Notes: generated by a model not told the origin, from the sequence alone. A DNA stretch of 40,748 nt from Bernardetia sp. (GCF_020630935.1 NZ_JAHDIG010000043.1:1-40748), one strand, 5' to 3'. Positions 17,464-27,079 are shown, counted from the stretch's first letter. Numbers and translations are program-made.

Positions 17464-19149
17464 TTATTGTGCGCTCAATATTTCTTTGTATTTCGCTTCA
17501 TTATTCAAGACTTCAATGGCTGCTTTAATGTCTAAATCATCATCAAAGGTAGCTTCCATTTGTCCTCTCTCTAAATAATAACGAGTAGCAATTTCTCTTT
17601 CCAAAAGCTCAATAATTTCGTTTTTATGATTACGCAAATCATTTTCCTTGTTGTGAGCAATTCCCTTTTTAAACTCTTCTATCTTTGGTTTTAGAGCCTC
17701 ATAAGAATCTTCTGTTTGAGCTACTTTCTCCAAATCTTCTATCATTCTTTCTACTTTGGTAGTATAGTCGTATTCTTTTGTAGAAAGCCATTTGATAAAA
17801 TTATTATATTCTGCATCTGTCAAATTAAATTTCTTTGCTTCTGCAATTTCTTTATTTTCAAAGTGATATTTGTTGGCATAATCAAACAAAAGTCCTTTCA
17901 AATATAACGTCTGCGTGATAGGCGCAAATCTATCGTGTTCGATAGCAATATCTGGTTTTACACCACCACCATCATAAACAATACGTCCTGCTGCTGTCTT
18001 GAAGGGCTTGCGAAGTGAATCAGCTAATTTTCCAACGCTTCCGTCTTCATTTCTATTAGCATAATCAATAGCTTGAATACATCTTCCACTCGGAATATAA
18101 TATTTTGCTATCGTAACTTTTAGTTTAGAGTTGTAAGAAAGCGAACGAGTAGCCTGTACAAGCCCTTTTCCATACGTATTTTCTCCAATCAAAACGCCTC
18201 TATCATAATCTTGCATCACGCCAGAAACAATTTCGGCAGCCGAAGCACTTGTTCCACTCGTCAGGACAACCAAAGGAATTTCTGTATCGGTTGCTTCTGA
18301 AAGACCATTATAGGTTTTGTTCCAGTCTTTTACTTTTCCTTTCGTGCTTACAATTTCTTTTCCTTTTTCTACAAAAATATTAGATATTTTGACAGCTTCA
18401 TCTAAAAGTCCCCCAGGATTTCCTCTTACATCAAAAATAATTTTCTTTGCTCCTTTTGATTTCAAGTCTAATAAAGCATCATTTACTTCCTTGCTTGCAT
18501 CACGAGTAAAGTCAGTCAGTTTTATCATTCCGATGTCTTCTGTTACCATCCCAGAATAAGGAACATTATAGGTTTGGATTTTTTCTCTCGTAACTGTAAT
18601 ATCGATAGGATTTTCATTGCCATAGCGTTTGATAGAAAGCACAACATTTGTTTTGGCTTGTCCTTTCAAAAGTTGGCTTGCTTCATCATAGCTTTTATCT
18701 TTTAAAGAAATACCATCAATAGCTACGATTTCATCGCCTATTTTTATTCCTGCTTTATCGGCTGCAAAACCTTCTAGTGGCATCATAATCAAGATTCTGC
18801 CATCTCTTGTTCCTACTGATGCACCAATTCCACTATATTCCCCTGTTGTCATGGTGCGATAGTCTTCTATCTGGTCTTCTGAAATATAATTGGTATAAGG
18901 GTCTAGTGAAGCAAGCATGGCATCAATACCTGTTTTCATGAGTTTCCCAGGGGTTACATCATCTACATACCATGTATTTACTTCTTTGAAAAGAGTGGCA
19001 AAAATGTCTAAATTTTTAGCAATTTCGAAGTATTTTTCACTTGGATTGTAGAAGGCAGAGCCTGTCATGAAGACAATAAGTAGCCCTGCAATGCCATATT
19101 TGAATCTCTTTTTTAGCTTTAGTCTGATTTTAGGAAGTTTGATTTTCAT
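17464..19149 (-). CDS. Carboxy-terminal processing peptidase (S41 family)
   Basis: Tail-specific, periplasmic serine protease of 561 residues in the CtpA/Prc family, trimming or degrading proteins from their C-termini. A basic start plus one hydrophobic helix (about 18-34) anchors it to the inner membrane or acts as signal peptide. The PDZ domain is at about 95-175. The S41 core has GNPGG (243-247), nucleophile S303 in SGTSASAAEI and general base K328 in TYGKGLVQ, 25 residues apart as in CtpB and D1 protease. A helical C-terminal region (about 420-561) extends beyond the minimal enzyme. It stands alone between dnaA and a convergent gene. Confidence 0.95.
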   Translation of the reverse strand: MKIKLPKIRLKLKKRFKYGIAGLLIVFMTGSAFYNPSEKYFEIAKNLDIFATLFKEVNTWYVDDVTPGKLMKTGIDAMLASLDPYTNYISEDQIEDYRTMTTGEYSGIGASVGTRDGRILIMMPLEGFAADKAGIKIGDEIVAIDGISLKDKSYDEASQLLKGQAKTNVVLSIKRYGNENPIDITVTREKIQTYNVPYSGMVTEDIGMIKLTDFTRDASKEVNDALLDLKSKGAKKIIFDVRGNPGGLLDEAVKISNIFVEKGKEIVSTKGKVKDWNKTYNGLSEATDTEIPLVVLTSGTSASAAEIVSGVMQDYDRGVLIGENTYGKGLVQATRSLSYNSKLKVTIAKYYIPSGRCIQAIDYANRNEDGSVGKLADSLRKPFKTAAGRIVYDGGGVKPDIAIEHDRFAPITQTLYLKGLLFDYANKYHFENKEIAEAKKFNLTDAEYNNFIKWLSTKEYDYTTKVERMIEDLEKVAQTEDSYEALKPKIEEFKKGIAHNKENDLRNHKNEIIELLEREIATRYYLERGQMEATFDDDLDIKAAIEVLNNEAKYKEILSAQ

Positions 19150-19496
19150 AGAAAGAGTATATAAGTTCTAGTAAATTTCTTTTGTAGTAATGATTTTATA
19201 CTAATCTAATATACATAAAAAACGCCAACTTAGTTACTTTTGGAACATTGTTTATTGAAATTTAAGAGTAGAAAATATTTTACTCATATTCTAATGCCTT
19301 CATTTTTCAAAGGGCTGTATTTGATAGTCATTATGCCTAATGGGTAATTCTGATTGAGTTTGTAAGGTGCTTTTTTAGTCTTGTTTGAGTAGAGCATCTA
19401 AGACCAAAAATATTTCATAACTGACCAAACCATTTATAAAAAAAAGCCAATACAAATAAAAAAATGTATTGACTTTTCGTTTAAAATTTAAAATTA
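19150..19496. other. 347-base intergenic region (protease / dnaA 3' end)
   Basis: Apart from the dnaA terminator at its right end I see no gene, RNA or repeat. The protease promoter should lie near 19150-19250, but no exact TAnnTTTG is present on the minus strand. Confidence 0.45.
19441..19476 (-). terminator. Terminator of dnaA
   Basis: Thirteen-base stem AAAAGCCAATACA (19441-19453) / TGTATTGACTTTT (19464-19476), one mismatch that is G-U pairable, 10-base loop, A run continuing left so that the minus-strand transcript ends in U residues. Confidence 0.85.
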
Positions 19497-21344
19497 TTAA
19501 AGCTGTTCTATACGCTTGATGATTTCGTCATACGTTTTCTTGTAAGATTCTTCTTGTTCAACTTTCAGTGGAACAACTTTACAAGCATGAATAACTGTAC
19601 TGTGGTCTCTTTTTCCAAAGTGCCAACCAATAGCTTTTAAAGGCAAATCAGTATATTCTTTGGTAAGATACATTGCAAACTGACGAGCAAGAGCAATTTC
19701 TTTCTTTCTAGTCTTACTTTTAAGTTGTTCCAAAGTAACTTGAAAAAAAGCTGCTACAATTTCCTCAATCGCATCAATAGAAAGGTCTTGAGAAGTATTT
19801 TGATGTGCCACAACTGCTCCAAGAGCTTGGCGAGCCAAATCTAGCGAAATATTCATATCTGCCAGTGAAGACTTTGCCAAAAGAGAAGTAATAACCCCTT
19901 CCAATTCTCTAACATTAGTTGTTACGCTTTGTGCCAAGAAATCAATTACATCTTGAGAAACCTGTGTTTCATAGCCTTGCAACTTCGTATAAATAATTGC
20001 CTTTCTTGTTTCCACATCAGGAACTTTCAAATCTAGGATAGCTCCCCATTTGAAACGAGAAAGTAATCGTTCTTGTAAACCTCTCATTTGAGCAGGCGCA
20101 CAGTCGCTAGTCATTATCATCTGTTTTCCAGCACTATGCAAGTGATTGAAGATATGAAAAAAACTCTCTTGTGTCTTTACCTTATCACACAAAAACTGAA
20201 TATCATCTACAATCAGTACATCTAAATGATAATACTGTTCCGTAAACTGCGTAATTTGCTGTTCACGTACAGAAGCTACAAAATCATTTGCAAACTGGTC
20301 GGCAGAAACATAAACTACACGCTTTTCAGGGTATTGTTCTAATATTTTATTACCAATTGCGTGGGCAAGGTGTGTTTTGCCTAAACCAACGCCACCATAC
20401 AAAACTAAAGGGTGAAAACTCGTTCTTCCTGGATTTTTGGCAATGGCTCTACCTGCTGCAAAAGCAACACTATTACATTCACCTTCTACAAAAGTATCGA
20501 AAGTATATCTAGGGTTGAGATTATGAGGCAGTATCTGATTCGCTTTTTGAGTACTAAAATTGCTTTGTTCTTGTCTCTGACGAATTTGCTGATACTGTTT
20601 TTGAGCTTGAAAATGAGATTGTTTTGTCTGCTGTTGTGTAGCAGGATTTGTAAACTGATTTTCTTGAAATGCTCTCTGCTCTCTCTCGTTATATTTTCCT
20701 TGTATATTATTTGTTATCCTTTGAGTAGGTTCTTCTGTAAAATTAGTATTTAGCTGACTTCTTGAAGTCGCTGTGTGGTAGTTTGAATTGCCATTTAACA
20801 CTATCGGAATATCAGAGTTTGTTTCTTGTGTTTTTTGTGGATTCAGATTTTTTTCTACTGAATCTTGATTTTGAAACAAACTGGTCTGAATAGAAGGAGT
20901 TTCTAAACTCTGTTCTTCTTTTGTTGAAGAAGTAAAATTATTCTCGTTTTGTATCGTCTCGTTTTGGCTCTGCTGATTAGATTTTGCAATATTTTCAAAG
21001 GAATTATCAAAAATAGCTGGCTGACTTTTTTCTGGAAGAAGAGAATACTCCAACTTTCCATGTGTGCCTAACTGTTCGATAATCGCTTTTCTGAGTAGAA
21101 GAACATAATGCTCTTCTAAAAATTCGTAAAAATAGAGGCTTGGTACTTGAATCGTCAAAATATTTTGGCGCAGACGCAAAGGTCTTACAGGAACAAACCA
21201 AGTCTTGAAACTCTGTTCTGGAATTTCTGCCCTGATAAGCTCCAAACACTGCTGCCAAACTGTCTGACAATCTTTATACCCACCACTATTTGTTGAGTGT
21301 GGGTGAAGTGAGATAGCCGTATTTTGTTGAGAAAGTGATACCAT
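19497..21344 (-). CDS. dnaA: Chromosomal replication initiator DnaA with an expanded linker
   Basis: Replication initiator ATPase that melts oriC and loads DnaB. Domain I (about 23-105) starts at CQTVWQQCLELIRAEIPEQSFKTWF. Domain II is a Gln/Asn/Ser-rich linker of about 165 residues (110-275). Domain III is the AAA+ module (about 278-500) with Walker A GGVGLGKTH (317-325), Walker B LIVDDIQF (377-384) and the arginine-finger-region segment LLSRFKWG. Domain IV (about 520-615) has the DNA-binding signature FGKRDHSTVIHA (576-587). At 615 residues it is far longer than the usual 440-480, entirely through domain II. Alternative starts would cut into domain I. A 1.05-kb gene-free region lies upstream. 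Confidence 0.97.
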   Translation of the reverse strand: MVSLSQQNTAISLHPHSTNSGGYKDCQTVWQQCLELIRAEIPEQSFKTWFVPVRPLRLRQNILTIQVPSLYFYEFLEEHYVLLLRKAIIEQLGTHGKLEYSLLPEKSQPAIFDNSFENIAKSNQQSQNETIQNENNFTSSTKEEQSLETPSIQTSLFQNQDSVEKNLNPQKTQETNSDIPIVLNGNSNYHTATSRSQLNTNFTEEPTQRITNNIQGKYNEREQRAFQENQFTNPATQQQTKQSHFQAQKQYQQIRQRQEQSNFSTQKANQILPHNLNPRYTFDTFVEGECNSVAFAAGRAIAKNPGRTSFHPLVLYGGVGLGKTHLAHAIGNKILEQYPEKRVVYVSADQFANDFVASVREQQITQFTEQYYHLDVLIVDDIQFLCDKVKTQESFFHIFNHLHSAGKQMIMTSDCAPAQMRGLQERLLSRFKWGAILDLKVPDVETRKAIIYTKLQGYETQVSQDVIDFLAQSVTTNVRELEGVITSLLAKSSLADMNISLDLARQALGAVVAHQNTSQDLSIDAIEEIVAAFFQVTLEQLKSKTRKKEIALARQFAMYLTKEYTDLPLKAIGWHFGKRDHSTVIHACKVVPLKVEQEESYKKTYDEIIKRIEQL

Positions 21345-22398
21345 AATTAAATTAAAAAACTAAATCTCCACATATCATAAATACCATCTTTTGAGTTTTT
21401 TTGAAGTTGTCAGTCTCAAAACCTCATTTATTTTATTTTCAAATATGTCATTAAACTGTCTTTATTTTTTCCTGTGTTTTATCATAGCTAACCACAAAAC
21501 CTAATTTGTAGCTATAATGCTAGATAAGACGACTACTATATTTTTGTTTTATTTGATAATAAAGACAAAAATTCTTTAACCCAACTTTGTCAAAAATTAA
21601 ATTTTTAGAGATAAACAAAATCCTAAAAATTTAATCAATTTATTAAAAATTGGGGGCGCAAAAACTACCCTCGTTTTTCCATTTTTTCTAAAAAATAGCA
21701 GAATTGATGATTTTTTTAGCAATTCAAGTATTCTCTAAAAAAGTAGAGAGGAATAGTATATATGTGTCCAGGTATGTGGATTGTGATAACAAAATTGGTG
21801 AAAATAATTGAGAAAAAAAATCGGTTTTTGATAGGAGAATACGCCATTCTTTGAAAAGCAATGTAACCGTTTTTAAGCAAAAATCGCTGTTTATGATAGT
21901 ATTAGAGGGTTCGTGTAGATTTAGGTATTACTTAATCTTTACCAAAATGTTACGTGAGACGAAAAAAATTTTGATTTTCGATTTAGATTACTTCTAACTC
22001 TGCTTTTCGTAGTCATTAAAAATAATCAGCGTATTTGCAAGGACAAATTTGAATTTTACATTGTTAAGAATCATTATGTTTTAGGAAAAAAATGAACAAA
22101 TTTTAAACAATCAGATTCATGATTTTCTTCCTGCAATTTAAAAATAAAATAGCAAAAAGCTAAATTTATTAGCTAAGGTTGTTTGATGCCTAAAAGCGAG
22201 CGAAGCTAATGTAGTTTTACGATTGTCGGTACTGACCTATTGGTCTGACCTTGGTTTTTAGCTCTTATATAATAACTTTAACTGTTTTATTTCTCTCATT
22301 TCAAGATAGAAGAATAGTTTTTAAATAATTGCTCAAAATATTTAACTTAGATAACTTCTTCAAATTGAAGAAAAAGTTTACTGCAAAATCAAATAGCA
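21345..22398. other. 1.05-kb gene-free region upstream of dnaA; possible origin region
   Basis: No ORF above noise. It should hold the dnaA promoter. Very AT-rich stretches (about 21580-21655 and 22080-22180) could serve as unwinding elements. Only poor DnaA-box candidates are visible by eye: CAATCCACA (minus strand of TGTGGATTG near 21776) and ATCTCCACA near 21365, each 7 of 9 to TTATCCACA. There is no cluster, so an oriC call is not supported. The right part carries a dispersed repeat (22190-22257). Confidence 0.4.
22190..22257 (-). repeat. Partial copy of a dispersed hairpin repeat (right half)
   Basis: About 67 bases that match, as reverse complement, bases 28200-28264 at roughly 61 of 67 positions (about 91 %). 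Shared blocks include CCTAAAAGCGAG, AAGCTAATGTAGTT and ATTGTCGGTACTGACCTAT. The left arm of the hairpin (the GGTCTGCTCT part) is missing here; similarity stops after TTGGTT. Confidence 0.85.
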
Positions 22399-22695
22399 AT
22401 GCAAGATATTATTTATGAGGTTCTGAGCCAAATAGAAAATGGTAGTCTATATTTTTTAAATGTACCTAAAAACAGGTATTCGGGAAACGTAGATTATTAT
22501 GTCAATAACGGATGGAAAATAACTGTCTTTATTGACTTTGGGAAGTGGGACTATATAGATAAAATAGTATTAGAAGATGGTACTTCGATTGATTTTGAGA
22601 GTTTGGAAGAAATGCCTAAAATCACAAACTACTACCCATCAAACAAAGTATTAGAATCTGTATATAAAGTGTCCTCTGAAAATTTTAATAAATAA
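22399..22695 (+). CDS. Small hypothetical protein
   Basis: 98 residues, soluble, no signal peptide. It shows a strand-rich pattern (YYVNNGWKITVFIDFGKWDYIDKIVLEDG) flanked by short helices. I do not recognise a family. The composition is ordinary and the frame is well formed with an ATG start, so translation is likely. The stop is 17 bases from that of the convergent NTF2-like gene and no terminator hairpin separates them. Confidence 0.6.
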   Translation: MQDIIYEVLSQIENGSLYFLNVPKNRYSGNVDYYVNNGWKITVFIDFGKWDYIDKIVLEDGTSIDFESLEEMPKITNYYPSNKVLESVYKVSSENFNK

Positions 22696-22712
22696 AAAAA
22701 CTAAACAGTATT

Positions 22713-23285
22713 TTATAGAGCAAAACGAGAAGGAATTTTAAAATCTCTTGTTTCTTCTTGCCAAATCATAGAACTAATTTTCCAGTCTTCCTTAATAAAT
22801 AAAAGTTGAATACTAGCCATTCCTTTCTTATTTTCTATGTTTTTATCGTAATAACAAATTTCAAATCCTCCATAACGCTGGGCTATATTTCCAAACTGTT
22901 CTACATTATAATTAAGTTCACGTATATAAAAAGGGGGAAAATTGTTTTGTTGAATTTGTGAGCGAAACAAACTAATAAATCTATCGACCGACAAACGGAT
23001 AGGTTCTCCAAAAGTATTGTTTATTATGGTAGCAGAAGGAGTAAAACAGTTCCTTAATTCGTTCCAAATAGGCTTTTCATTTCCATTGTTTCCATAAAAA
23101 GACAAAACACGGTACATCTGTGCTACCCTAACGTTTACATCATCTGTGGGAGGCATAATCTTTTCAAACTCTGCTAGTTTACCTTTTTCAATACTGCGCT
23201 TTAGATTGCTAATATCTACATTGGTTTGCTCTAAATCTTGTTTTATTCTTTGTAGGAGCTCTGATTTTTCCAAAATAGTTGCCAT
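22713..23285 (-). CDS. NTF2/SnoaL-like fold protein
   Basis: 190 residues. The N-terminal 45 residues look coiled-coil (LLQRIKQDLEQTNVDISNLKRSIEKGKLAEFEKIM). The rest has the pattern of a cone-shaped NTF2/SnoaL-type domain: an early helix (VAQMYRVLSFYG), W/F-rich middle, a strand ending GFEICYYDK, and a last strand pair ASIQLLFIKEDWKISSMIWQEE, which is the typical end of such domains. Members can be enzymes or binding proteins, and no catalytic residues can be assigned. Expressed alone on the minus strand. Confidence 0.68.
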   Translation of the reverse strand: MATILEKSELLQRIKQDLEQTNVDISNLKRSIEKGKLAEFEKIMPPTDDVNVRVAQMYRVLSFYGNNGNEKPIWNELRNCFTPSATIINNTFGEPIRLSVDRFISLFRSQIQQNNFPPFYIRELNYNVEQFGNIAQRYGGFEICYYDKNIENKKGMASIQLLFIKEDWKISSMIWQEETRDFKIPSRFAL

Positions 23286-23590
23286 AAGGAGAGTTGTTTT
23301 GATGATTGAACAGGAAAAGCTACAATTTCAAATGAATTTGATAAAATAACACAATAATACCCAAAACATAACGACTTAAATAAAGATACAAAAAACTTTT
23401 TATAGTACAAATTTTTATAAATTTAATTTGTAAAATCTATTTATAATGATACTTGTATGAATAAAATTATTAGTGATTTTATGTGAAAAAAGGATTTATT
23501 TTGAAATAAACTACTTGATAGTTTGTAAATAGATAGGAATTTTATAGATTTATTTTTTGACAAAAAAATAATAAAATCCTATTTCAAATC
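23286..23590. other. 305-base divergent intergenic region
   Basis: Very AT-rich, between the NTF2-like gene and the second amidase. A near-match to the -7 box (TATTTTTTG, one base too long) lies at 23551-23559. Nothing else is recognised. Confidence 0.4.
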
Positions 23591-25000
23591 ATGAAGACAA
23601 TAAGCATGACAGAACTATCTGCGAATGAAATTATAGAAGGTATCAAGAAAAATGAATTTACTATTTCAGAAGTGGTAGAATCTCATATTTCTCAAGTAGA
23701 AAAAATAAACCCAGAGCTCAATGCGATGGCTGCTCCTTTATACGAACAGGCTAAAGAAAGAGCAAAAGAACTAGATAAAAACAAAAAAGAGTATAAAAAT
23801 CATCCTCTTTTAGGACTGCCAGTAACTTTAAAAGACCACGTACAGGTAAAAGGAGGTATTTCTACATTTGGTTTGAAAGGTTTAGCAGGAAATATAAACC
23901 AACAAAACTCTACCATTGCACAGCGTCTGGAAGATGCTGGAGCAGTTATTCTAGGAGCTAGTAACATGGCAGAGTTTGGAGGAGCTTACGAGACAGACAA
24001 TCTGATTTATGGAAGGACAAACAACCCTTATGATATAAATCGTACTTCTGGGGGAAGTAGTGGAGGAGAGTCAGCTCTGATTGCAGCGCAAGGTTCGCCT
24101 TTAGGAATTGGCACAGATGCAGGTGGAAGTATTCGTGTTCCTTCTCATTATGCAGGTATTGTAGGGATAAAACCTACTCGTGGGCGTGTCCCCCTAACAG
24201 GTATTTTGCCCGAAACCAATGGAATGATTAGTTTTTTAGCGTATGCATCCCCTATGGCTCGTTATGTAGATGATGTAGAATTGGCTTATCATCAGATTAT
24301 TGGAAATGACGGACAAGACCCTCGTTCTATCAGTTATCCGTTAGCATCTAGTAAAAAAATAGATGTAAAAAACTTAAAAGTAGCTTATTATACAGGCTAT
24401 GAAGGAATTCCTGAAATTGATTCAGATACTTCAAAAACAATCGAAAATGTAATTGCTACACTTCGAAAAGATACACAAGGTGTGGAAGAAATAAATCCTA
24501 TATTTTTAGAAAAGGCTTTTTCTACTTGGTTTACTCTTTTTTCTGGAGGTGGAGGAAGTATGCCTACAAAGTTTGCTTTGGAACAGTTCTTTAATACAAA
24601 AGAGTATGGAATTATTTTACAAAAACTTTTTGAAGAGATGGACAAGCCAGAAAATATTGTTTCTTTGAACGACTACCAAATGGCACTTATGCAATGGGAT
24701 ATTATTACCAAACAACTGGGTGGAGTTTTTCAAAATGCTGATGTCATTATTTCTCCTGTTACGAAGAGTGCTGCACCTCTACACGGAACAACCTACGATA
24801 GAATAAGTGATTTTGCATATACACAAATTCATAATCTTTCTGGTTTGCCTACTTTAGTAGTTCGCTGTGGAACATCAAAAGAAGGTTTGCCAATTGGAGT
24901 TCAGATTACAGCAAATATGTTTAGAGAAGATATTTGTTTTGCTGTTGGGAAATATTTAGAAAATATTTTTGGTGGATATAAAGCTCCAAAACTATCTTAG
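23591..25000 (+). CDS. Amidase signature family hydrolase
   Basis: Second amidase of the window, 469 residues. Triad complete: K81 (PVTLKDH), cis-Ser S156 (TSGGSSGGESAL) and nucleophile S180 (GTDAGGSIRVPS), with the same 75- and 24-residue spacings as the amidase at 12847-14283. It has only partial sequence resemblance to that protein, so they are distant paralogues rather than a recent duplication. No gatB/gatC context, no signal peptide. It resembles broad-specificity 6-aminohexanoate-cyclic-dimer or indoleacetamide-type hydrolases as much as GatA. The substrate cannot be read. Confidence 0.9.
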   Translation: MKTISMTELSANEIIEGIKKNEFTISEVVESHISQVEKINPELNAMAAPLYEQAKERAKELDKNKKEYKNHPLLGLPVTLKDHVQVKGGISTFGLKGLAGNINQQNSTIAQRLEDAGAVILGASNMAEFGGAYETDNLIYGRTNNPYDINRTSGGSSGGESALIAAQGSPLGIGTDAGGSIRVPSHYAGIVGIKPTRGRVPLTGILPETNGMISFLAYASPMARYVDDVELAYHQIIGNDGQDPRSISYPLASSKKIDVKNLKVAYYTGYEGIPEIDSDTSKTIENVIATLRKDTQGVEEINPIFLEKAFSTWFTLFSGGGGSMPTKFALEQFFNTKEYGIILQKLFEEMDKPENIVSLNDYQMALMQWDIITKQLGGVFQNADVIISPVTKSAAPLHGTTYDRISDFAYTQIHNLSGLPTLVVRCGTSKEGLPIGVQITANMFREDICFAVGKYLENIFGGYKAPKLS

Positions 25001-25028
25001 AAAATAAATTAGTATAACGTTTTTAAAT

Positions 25029-25056
25029 GGGGAAGAGAGTTTTCTTTTCCCTTTTT
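25029..25056 (+). terminator. Terminator of the second amidase
   Basis: Short stem GGGGAAG (25029-25035) / CTTTTCCC (25044-25051), imperfect, followed by TTTTT (25052-25056), 28 bases after the stop. Confidence 0.6.
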
Positions 25057-25157
25057 ACTTCCTGATTACCTAAAACTAAATCTATTGTCAAAATCTAAAT
25101 TTATATTGTATATTGTAGTATATTTTAACAAAACTATTTTTAGGATTTATTTTCCCA

Positions 25158-27074
25158 ATGCAAAAACGTTTTTCTCTAACTTCTCTTACAGGAACACTTC
25201 AATTTTCATATATTTTAGTGATAATAATGATAGGGCTTACGCTTGCTCTAGTAATATGGAGAGGCAATTCTCTTTTTAAAGAACACGAAGATTTGTATAA
25301 AATGAGAAGTATGAAGTTTCATGCCAGTGAACTTCGTAACTCGCTCAATCATTCGTTTATGCTCTTACAGTTGTATGCCCAATACGACACTGCTGCTCAT
25401 GCTGAAGAGATGTATTACCGAACTGCTATTGATATTTTCTATGACAAAACAAAGGTTAATTTTGACTCAGTTCAGACGCTTTCAAAGGGAGAAATTGAAG
25501 CTGTTTTGGAAATAAAACCAATTATGAACGAGCTGAATGAAAAATATGACCATTTGAGAAAATTTTCTGAAAAAGGAGACCCTTTAAAAAATTATCTTCG
25601 TTTGGACATGATAGGCTTAGTGCTACGACTCAACAAAGCTGTTGGAGCTTTTATACTGGACGAAAAAAACAAAGAAATTGAAGCTAGAGAAATATTAAAC
25701 AAGAAGATTATTAGAAATAATGTCTTTGCTATTCCTATCTTTATCGGAATCATGCTAACAACATATTTTCTAGGAAGGCGAGCTTTACGTAAAGTAGTTG
25801 ATGGACTAAAATCTATATACAAACCCACACAAGCTCTTTCTCAAGGAAAGATTCCAGATACTATTGTTATTCCACCCAATGAGTTTGGAGGCACACTTGC
25901 TTGTTTGCGTCAGCTTTCGCAAGGATTGGATGAAGTAAAAGATTTTGCACAAGAAGTAGGAAAAAGAAATTTTGAAAAAAATATAGATAGTTTTCCAGAA
26001 GATTCAGAACTGGGAGAAGCTCTTCATAAAATGAAAATCAGTCTGAAGGAAGTTGCCAAGACAGAGCAAGAAAGAAGTTGGCAAAATCAAGGAGTAGTTG
26101 AAATGGGAAATGTAATTCGTAAGCATACAGAAAATATGCAAGTGCTTTGCGATGAGTTGCTTACCAATTTAGTAAAATACGTCAATGCTCAACAAGGTGC
26201 TATTTTTCTTCCCACAGAACAAGGTCAAAAATTAGTATTGCAGTCTGCTTATGCTTACGGACGTAAAAAGTTCATAGAAAAAGAAGTTAGAAGCGATGAA
26301 GGTATTTTGGGAGAAGTTTTTCAAGATGCAGAGAGAGTTTTTATGACAGATATTCCAAAAGATTATGCTCAAATTAGTGCTGGTTTGGGAGATGCAAAAC
26401 CAAATTGTGTGTTGGTTGTGCCATTGGCAGCACAAGAAAAAGTATTGGGTGTGTTGGAAATTGCATCTTTCCAAGTATTGACAGAAGTAGAGATAAAGTT
26501 AGTAGAGCGAACAGCAGAAATATTGGCAGCTTCTATTTCTAGTGTGGCAAATGCTGAAAAAATGAAAAATTTGCTAGAAAAGAGTAAATATTCAGCACAA
26601 CAGATGAGCGCACAAGAAGAAGAGCTTCGTCAGAATACAGAGGAACTTATGGCTACTCGTGAGGAGCTAGAAAGACAACTTATAGAAATTAAATCGCAGG
26701 TAGATGAAAAAGACTATATTTTTGAAAATAATAATCAAGCCTTTGCTTTCGTCGATCCTTCTGGTAGAATATTGAGAATCAATTATTCTTTTACACAGCT
26801 TTTAGAGTTTAGCAAGGAAGAACTATTAGGAAACCCAATTAGCAAGTTTGTTCCAGATTTGCGTGGACTAAACAAGCACGCCAAAAGAGATAGCGAAAAA
26901 GTGATGTATCACGTCTATTCAGCAACTACAAGAAGTAAAAAACAAATTTCCATTTTGGCAAATGTTACTCGTTTAGAAGTAAACAAAGAAATTCTCTTTA
27001 TGATAGGACTAGCCAATATTCCTGCTGAAAAAGAATTTGAGAAAGAAACCAAAGCAGCATCGTCTTTAAATTAA
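25158..27074 (+). CDS. Membrane HAMP-GAF-PAS signalling protein without output domain
   Basis: 638 residues. Membrane helix 1 at about 17-34, an extracytoplasmic helical sensor (35-185), helix 2 at about 188-206, then a HAMP-like region (207-265). A GAF domain (about 327-465) is followed by a coiled coil rich in E/Q (466-517, AQEEELRQNTEELMATREELERQ) and a PAS domain (about 522-630, NNNQAFAFVDPSGRILRINYSF). There is no histidine kinase, GGDEF, or methyl-accepting signature region. In Cytophagales such receptors are common and presumably signal by contact with a separate kinase. The next gene begins 5 bases downstream, so it is co-transcribed with a small unknown protein. Confidence 0.9.
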   Translation: MQKRFSLTSLTGTLQFSYILVIIMIGLTLALVIWRGNSLFKEHEDLYKMRSMKFHASELRNSLNHSFMLLQLYAQYDTAAHAEEMYYRTAIDIFYDKTKVNFDSVQTLSKGEIEAVLEIKPIMNELNEKYDHLRKFSEKGDPLKNYLRLDMIGLVLRLNKAVGAFILDEKNKEIEAREILNKKIIRNNVFAIPIFIGIMLTTYFLGRRALRKVVDGLKSIYKPTQALSQGKIPDTIVIPPNEFGGTLACLRQLSQGLDEVKDFAQEVGKRNFEKNIDSFPEDSELGEALHKMKISLKEVAKTEQERSWQNQGVVEMGNVIRKHTENMQVLCDELLTNLVKYVNAQQGAIFLPTEQGQKLVLQSAYAYGRKKFIEKEVRSDEGILGEVFQDAERVFMTDIPKDYAQISAGLGDAKPNCVLVVPLAAQEKVLGVLEIASFQVLTEVEIKLVERTAEILAASISSVANAEKMKNLLEKSKYSAQQMSAQEEELRQNTEELMATREELERQLIEIKSQVDEKDYIFENNNQAFAFVDPSGRILRINYSFTQLLEFSKEELLGNPISKFVPDLRGLNKHAKRDSEKVMYHVYSATTRSKKQISILANVTRLEVNKEILFMIGLANIPAEKEFEKETKAASSLN

Positions 27075-27079
27075 GAGCT

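Noticed and set aside
20412-20753. 113-codon plus-strand ORF inside dnaA
   Set aside because: Antisense to the AAA+/linker part of dnaA; leucine-rich artefact.
21765-21790. oriC DnaA-box cluster
   Set aside because: Only single 7-of-9 matches, no repeated spacing; not enough for an origin call.
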